Assembly (NCBI RefSeq): GCF_009834565.1
Contig: NZ_CP019428.1
Location: forward strand, 2,976,001 to 3,040,000
DNA: 64,000 bases
Origin: Pseudomonas sp. R76
GTDB lineage: Bacteria > Pseudomonadota > Gammaproteobacteria > Pseudomonadales > Pseudomonadaceae
Direction of reading: 5' to 3'
Below the pieces are notes generated by a model, which was not told where the DNA came from, did no database searches, and was given only the letters and a program-made list of their open reading frames with translations. How positions within the stretch are numbered: the stretch's first letter is position 1; each line of letters opens with the position of its first letter. The position numbers and the translations under genes were made by a program. Of the stretch, positions 60,447-64,000 are shown one piece after another.

Positions 60447-62082
60447 AACCGCTGACCCAGTTGCCACGCCTCCCAATCGCACCCAGGACCTGCTCGCCGG
60501 GTTATCCATTGCCGGTTTGCTGCTGCCGGAGGCCGTGGCTTATTCCAGTATCGCCGCGCTGCCGCCCCAGGCCGGGGTGATTGCGCTGTTTGCCGGGCTG
60601 GTGTGTTACGGCCTGTTCGGCACCAGCCGCTTTGCAATTGTCTCGGCCACCTCGTCTTCGGCAGCAGTATTGGCTGCCGCCACCGCCAGCCTGGCGGGCG
60701 GTGACCCGGCGCTGAGGCTGGCCCTGGCGTTCGGGTTGGTGTTGATCACCGGGGTGCTGTTCCTGCTGGCCGGGCTGTTCAAGCTTGGCGGTGTCACTTC
60801 GTTTATCGCTAAACCGGTGTTGCGCGGGTTTGCCTTCGGCCTGGCGCTGACCATCATCCTCAAGCAGCTGGCCAGTGTGGTCGGTGTGCACTTGACCGAC
60901 AACAACCTGGTCCGCTTTCTGCCGCAACTGATAGAGCAGCTGCCCCGTTGGAACTGGCCGGCTGCGATGGTCGCGGCGGCTGCGTTGATAGTGTTGTGGT
61001 TGTGTGCGCGTATTCCGCGCCTGCCGGGCGGGCTGCTGGTGGTGATCCTGGGCATTGTTGCCGGGCAGTACCTGGAGTTACAGGCACACGGTGTGGCGTT
61101 GATCGGTCTGATCGACTTGCGCCTGGAATTCGGGCATTTGCCGGTGCTGCCATTCGCCGATTGGCTGCGCCTGGGTGAGTTGGCGTTTGCCTTGGTGATG
61201 ATCCTGTATGCGGAGTCCTACGGTTCTATCAGTTCGTTCGCGCTGAAGCACGGCGACCGTGTGTCATCCAACCGCGACCTGCTTGCGCTGGGCGCGGCCA
61301 ACCTGATCTCCGGGCTGTTTCACGGCATGCCGGCCGGTGCCGGCTATTCCGCGACCTCGGCCAATGAGGCCGCCGGTGCCGGTTCACGCCTGGCCGGAAT
61401 CGTCGCCGCGCTGGTGGTGCTGGTGATCGTGCTGACGGTACTGCCCTATGTCGCACTGACCCCGGAACCGGTGCTTGCCGCCATCGTCATCTACGCGCTG
61501 GGCCGTGGTTTGAGCCTGCAGCCGCTGGGGCGTTATTTTCTCTGGCGGCGCGATCGTCTGCTGGTGATCTGTGCCGTGGCTGCAGTGCTGGTGCTGGGCG
61601 TGCTGGATGGCTTGCTGGTGTCGGTAGCGATCAGCGTGGTGCTGATGCTGCGCCAGATGTCGGCGGCTGATATCCAGGTGCTGGGGCGCTTGGGTGACAG
61701 CCATGACTTTGTCGATCGTCAACACCACGCTGATGCCGTGCAAGTGCCGGGCCTGCTGATCGTGCGGCCCAGCGAGGCGCTGTTTTTTGCCAATGCCGAA
61801 CGCATTCTTGGCGCAGCGTTGCGCCTGATGCGCCAATCGCCGGTGGAGGCGGTGGTGCTGAGCCTGGAAGAATCTCCGGATCTGGATGGCACCAGTATCG
61901 AGGCGCTGGCGGCGTTTTTTGCGCAGGTGCGCGGGGAGGGCAAGCGTTTGGTGCTGGCGCGCGTGCGGCATGACGCGTTGGAAGTGCTGCAAGCCTTGCC
62001 GGAGGCGCTTGCGCCACAGGTCTTGCTCAGCGGCTTGAGCGTTGACGGTGCTGTGCAGTTGGCACTGCGGCACCCGTCCTGA
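60436..62082 (+). CDS. SulP-family inorganic anion transporter with STAS domain
   Basis: A 548-residue protein. About 12 hydrophobic segments fill residues 15-405, starting DLLAGLSIAGLLLPEAVAYS, then the SulP marker SATSSSAAVLAAATASLAGG. The C-terminal STAS domain (about 440-545) contains VVLSLEESPDLDGTSIEALA. SulP proteins exchange sulfate, bicarbonate or carboxylates. The start is TTG 60436, overlapping the ParB-like gene by 11 bases, so it is probably translationally coupled. The 3' end is the source of the tandem duplication immediately downstream. Confidence 0.9.
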   Translation: MKTETADPVATPPNRTQDLLAGLSIAGLLLPEAVAYSSIAALPPQAGVIALFAGLVCYGLFGTSRFAIVSATSSSAAVLAAATASLAGGDPALRLALAFGLVLITGVLFLLAGLFKLGGVTSFIAKPVLRGFAFGLALTIILKQLASVVGVHLTDNNLVRFLPQLIEQLPRWNWPAAMVAAAALIVLWLCARIPRLPGGLLVVILGIVAGQYLELQAHGVALIGLIDLRLEFGHLPVLPFADWLRLGELAFALVMILYAESYGSISSFALKHGDRVSSNRDLLALGAANLISGLFHGMPAGAGYSATSANEAAGAGSRLAGIVAALVVLVIVLTVLPYVALTPEPVLAAIVIYALGRGLSLQPLGRYFLWRRDRLLVICAVAAVLVLGVLDGLLVSVAISVVLMLRQMSAADIQVLGRLGDSHDFVDRQHHADAVQVPGLLIVRPSEALFFANAERILGAALRLMRQSPVEAVVLSLEESPDLDGTSIEALAAFFAQVRGEGKRLVLARVRHDALEVLQALPEALAPQVLLSGLSVDGAVQLALRHPS

Positions 62083-62226
62083 ATGTGCAAAGCATCAACT
62101 GTGGGAGCTGGCTTGCCTGCGATAGCGGTAGGTCAGTCAACGATGTATCAACTGACGGACAGCCATCGCAGGCAAGCCAGCTCCCACAGGGGTTTTGTGG
62201 TGTTGTCGAGGCTGTATTCCAGGCAT

Positions 62227-62263
62227 AAAAAACGCCGCGTACCTCTCGATACGCGGCGTCCTT
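62227..62263 (-). terminator. Duplicated copy of the acnB terminator
   Basis: AAAAAACGCCGCGTA...TACGCGGCGTCCTTT. Hairpin with A-run on the left, so it works on the minus strand; identical to the copy next to acnB. Confidence 0.85.
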
Positions 62264-62276
62264 TACATCAACTCAC

Positions 62277-62463
62277 ATCGAGGCGCTGGCGGCATTTTTT
62301 TGCGCAGGTGCGCGGGGAGGGCAAGCGTTTGGTGCTGGCACGCGTGCGGCATGACGCGTTGGAAGTGCTGCAAGCCTTGCCGGAGGCGCTTGCGCCACAG
62401 GTCTTGCTCAGCGGCTTGAGCGTTGATGGTGCTGTGCAGTTGGCGCTACAGACCCAAACCTGA
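62277..62463 (+). pseudogene. Duplicated SulP C-terminal fragment
   Basis: Duplicates the coding sequence for the last 61 residues of the SulP STAS domain (ends GLSVDGAVQLA) but has no start of its own, and its T-run has seven rather than six T's, shifting the frame at the beginning. It ends with QTQT instead of RHPS. It is a remnant of the tandem duplication. Confidence 0.85.
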
Positions 62464-62589
62464 GCGTGCAAGGCATCAACTGTGGGAGCTGGCTTGCCTG
62501 CGATAGCGGTAGGTCAGTCAAAGATGCATCAACTGATGGACAGCTATCGCAGGCAAGCCAGCTCCCACAGGGGTTTGTATTCCAGGCAT

Positions 62590-62626
62590 AAAAAACGCCG
62601 CGTACCTCTCGATACGCGGCGTCCTT
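62590..62626 (-). terminator. Rho-independent terminator of acnB
   Basis: GGACGCCGCGTA...TACGCGGCG followed by T's on the minus strand, 15 bases after the acnB stop. Confidence 0.9.
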
Positions 62627-62640
62627 TACATCAACACACC

Positions 62641-64000
62641 TTAGGCTTGAATCACCGGGATGTTGGCGCTTGCTGCGATTTTGCGGAACTCGGCGATCTG
62701 GTCGAAGTTCAGGTAGCGGTAAACGTCACTGGCCATGGTGTCCAGTTTCGCTGCGTAACCCATGTACTCTTCGACGGTCGGCAGGCGACCCAGCGTGGAG
62801 GCCACAGCTGCCAGCTCAGCCGACGCCAGGTAGACGTTGGCGCCGTCACCCAGACGGTTCGGGAAGTTACGGGTCGACGTCGACACAACGGTCGAGTTCG
62901 GCTCTACACGTGCCTGGTTACCCATGCACAGCGAGCAGCCCGGCATTTCCATGCGCGCGCCAGCCTTGCCGTAGATGCCGTAGTAGCCTTCTTCGGTCAG
63001 TTGGTGAGCGTCCATCTTGGTCGGCGGCGACAGCCACAGACGGGTTGGCAGCTGACCCTTGACCTGTTCCAGCAACTTGCCGGCAGCGCGGAAGTGACCG
63101 ATGTTGGTCATGCACGAACCGATGAACACTTCGTCGATCTTCTCACCGGCAACGCTGGACAACAGACGGGCATCGTCCGGGTCGTTCGGTGCGCAGAGGA
63201 TCGGCTCGTTGATTTCGGCCAGGTCGATTTCGATGATTTCGGCGTATTCCGCGTCGGCATCGGCTTCCATCAGTTCCGGGTTGGCAACCCAGGCTTCCAT
63301 CGCTTGGGCGCGACGTTCCAGGGTGCGTGCATCGCCGTAGCCTTCGCCGATCATCCAGCGCAGCAGGGTGATGTTGGAGTTCAGGTATTCGGTGACCGAA
63401 TCTTTCGACAGCTTGATGGTGCAACCGGCAGCCGAACGTTCAGCCGAGGCGTCGGACAGCTCGAACGCTTGCTCCAGCGTCAGGTCGTTCAGGCCTTCGA
63501 TTTCCAGGATGCGGCCGGAGAAGGCGTTCTTCTTGCCTTTCTTCTCTACGGTCAGCAGGCCAGCCTGGATCGCGTAGTAAGGAATGGCATGAACCAGGTC
63601 ACGCAGGGTGATGCCAGGTTGCATTTTGCCTTTGAAGCGCACCAGGATCGATTCCGGCATGTCCAGTGGCATCACGCCAGTGGCTGCAGCGAACGCGACC
63701 AGACCGGAACCGGCCGGGAACGAGATGCCCATCGGGAAACGGGTGTGGGAGTCACCACCGGTGCCGACGGTGTCCGGCAGCAGCATGCGGTTCAGCCAGC
63801 TGTGGATGATGCCGTCGCCTGGACGCAGCGATACACCGCCACGGGTCATGATGAAGTCAGGCAGGGTGTGGTGGGTGGTCACGTCGATCGGCTTGGGGTA
63901 AGCCGCGGTGTGGCAGAACGACTGCATCACCAGATCGGTCGAGAAGCCCAGGCACGCCAGGTCTTTCAGTTCATCACGGGTCATAGGACCGGTGGTGTCC
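62641..64000 (-). CDS. acnB: Aconitate hydratase B, C-terminal part (5' end beyond window)
   Basis: The window holds about 450 C-terminal residues of bacterial aconitase 2, which interconverts citrate and isocitrate in the TCA cycle and also 2-methylisocitrate. The [4Fe-4S] cysteines are visible: [14 protein letters not shown] and [18 protein letters not shown]. The frame continues beyond 63984 without a stop ([19 protein letters not shown]), so the true start lies outside. The stop is at 62641, followed by a terminator. In many bacteria apo-AcnB also binds mRNA. Confidence 0.96.
   Translation of the reverse strand, partial: DTTGPMTRDELKDLACLGFSTDLVMQSFCHTAAYPKPIDVTTHHTLPDFIMTRGGVSLRPGDGIIHSWLNRMLLPDTVGTGGDSHTRFPMGISFPAGSGLVAFAAATGVMPLDMPESILVRFKGKMQPGITLRDLVHAIPYYAIQAGLLTVEKKGKKNAFSGRILEIEGLNDLTLEQAFELSDASAERSAAGCTIKLSKDSVTEYLNSNITLLRWMIGEGYGDARTLERRAQAMEAWVANPELMEADADAEYAEIIEIDLAEINEPILCAPNDPDDARLLSSVAGEKIDEVFIGSCMTNIGHFRAAGKLLEQVKGQLPTRLWLSPPTKMDAHQLTEEGYYGIYGKAGARMEMPGCSLCMGNQARVEPNSTVVSTSTRNFPNRLGDGANVYLASAELAAVASTLGRLPTVEEYMGYAAKLDTMASDVYRYLNFDQIAEFRKIAASANIPVIQA

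Larger units (their letters stand above)
61897..62635 (+). repeat. Tandem duplication of the SulP 3' end, REPIN-like repeat and terminator
   Basis: 61897-62276 and 62277-62635 are near-identical direct copies. Each has the last 185 bases of the SulP gene, a family B REPIN-like pair (62100-62188; 62481-62569) and a terminator (62227-62263; 62590-62626). The second copy has a one-base insertion in a T-run near its start, a short deletion before the terminator, and scattered substitutions. Confidence 0.93.

Noticed and set aside
62083..62463. 126-codon plus-strand frame after sulP
   Set aside because: Its first half is REPIN-like repeat and terminator; only the second half is sulP-derived, as part of the duplication, so it is called a pseudogene fragment.

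Overview
The window looks like chromosome from a Pseudomonas fluorescens-group bacterium. Gene content (SbcDC, the large 180-kDa-type NAD-glutamate dehydrogenase, AcnB, DUF6124 and DUF6543 proteins, a MoxR/Bat operon), high GC in most genes, and dense short palindromic repeat pairs between genes (REP/REPIN-like, at least four sequence families) all fit. No tRNA, rRNA, CRISPR array, insertion sequence or prophage was seen. Every call is from reading alone; no database search was run.

Layout. 0-6.9 kb: end of a DUF883 gene, a small unknown gene, a divergent LysR/nitrilase pair, a GNAT acetyltransferase, a LEA2 lipoprotein, an NCS2 permease and a chemoreceptor. 7-10.1 kb: an AT-richer serralysin-like RTX metalloprotease and a Gfo/Idh/MocA dehydrogenase with two identical upstream operator-like boxes, followed by a tandem array of three REPIN-like units. 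10.7-16.2 kb: a YCF48-like propeller protein with an RND/MMPL exporter, a small unknown protein overlapping a secreted lactonase, and a 59-residue secreted protein with a strong terminator. 16.3-27.3 kb: a 1794-residue DUF6543 toxin-like protein, then gst-sbcC-sbcD as a tightly overlapping operon. 27.4-29 kb: a DUF6124 gene with a structured leader, and a 205-residue candidate type III secreted protein behind a hrp-box-like promoter. 29.3-36.1 kb: six-gene MoxR/DUF58/DUF4381/VWA/VWA-TPR/BatD operon. 36.4-47.8 kb: gdhB, LOG protein, a dicarboxylate-type symporter with two GntR regulators, and tag. 47.9-57.9 kb: cupin, MocR/AhpD pair, SDR and phosphotransferase pair, an orphan TadG-like protein, hydroxyacid dehydrogenase, isochorismatase-like hydrolase, TetR, and two small secreted proteins, one of them frameshifted at an eight-base homopolymer. 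58.4-64 kb: amino-acid permease, ParB-like protein, SulP transporter with a tandem duplication of its 3' end, and the C-terminal half of acnB.

Functionally the window mixes core metabolism and repair (gdhB, acnB, sbcCD, tag), transport and sensing, and a scattered set of host- or competitor-directed factors (RTX protease, DUF6543 protein, candidate type III substrate, plant-nitrile-type nitrilase), as expected of a plant-associated pseudomonad. The strongest leads are the hrp-box-linked secreted protein, the structured DUF6124 leader, the recent sulP/acnB-terminator tandem duplication, the homopolymer frameshift, and the 28-residue Cys-rich ORF before an intrinsic terminator.
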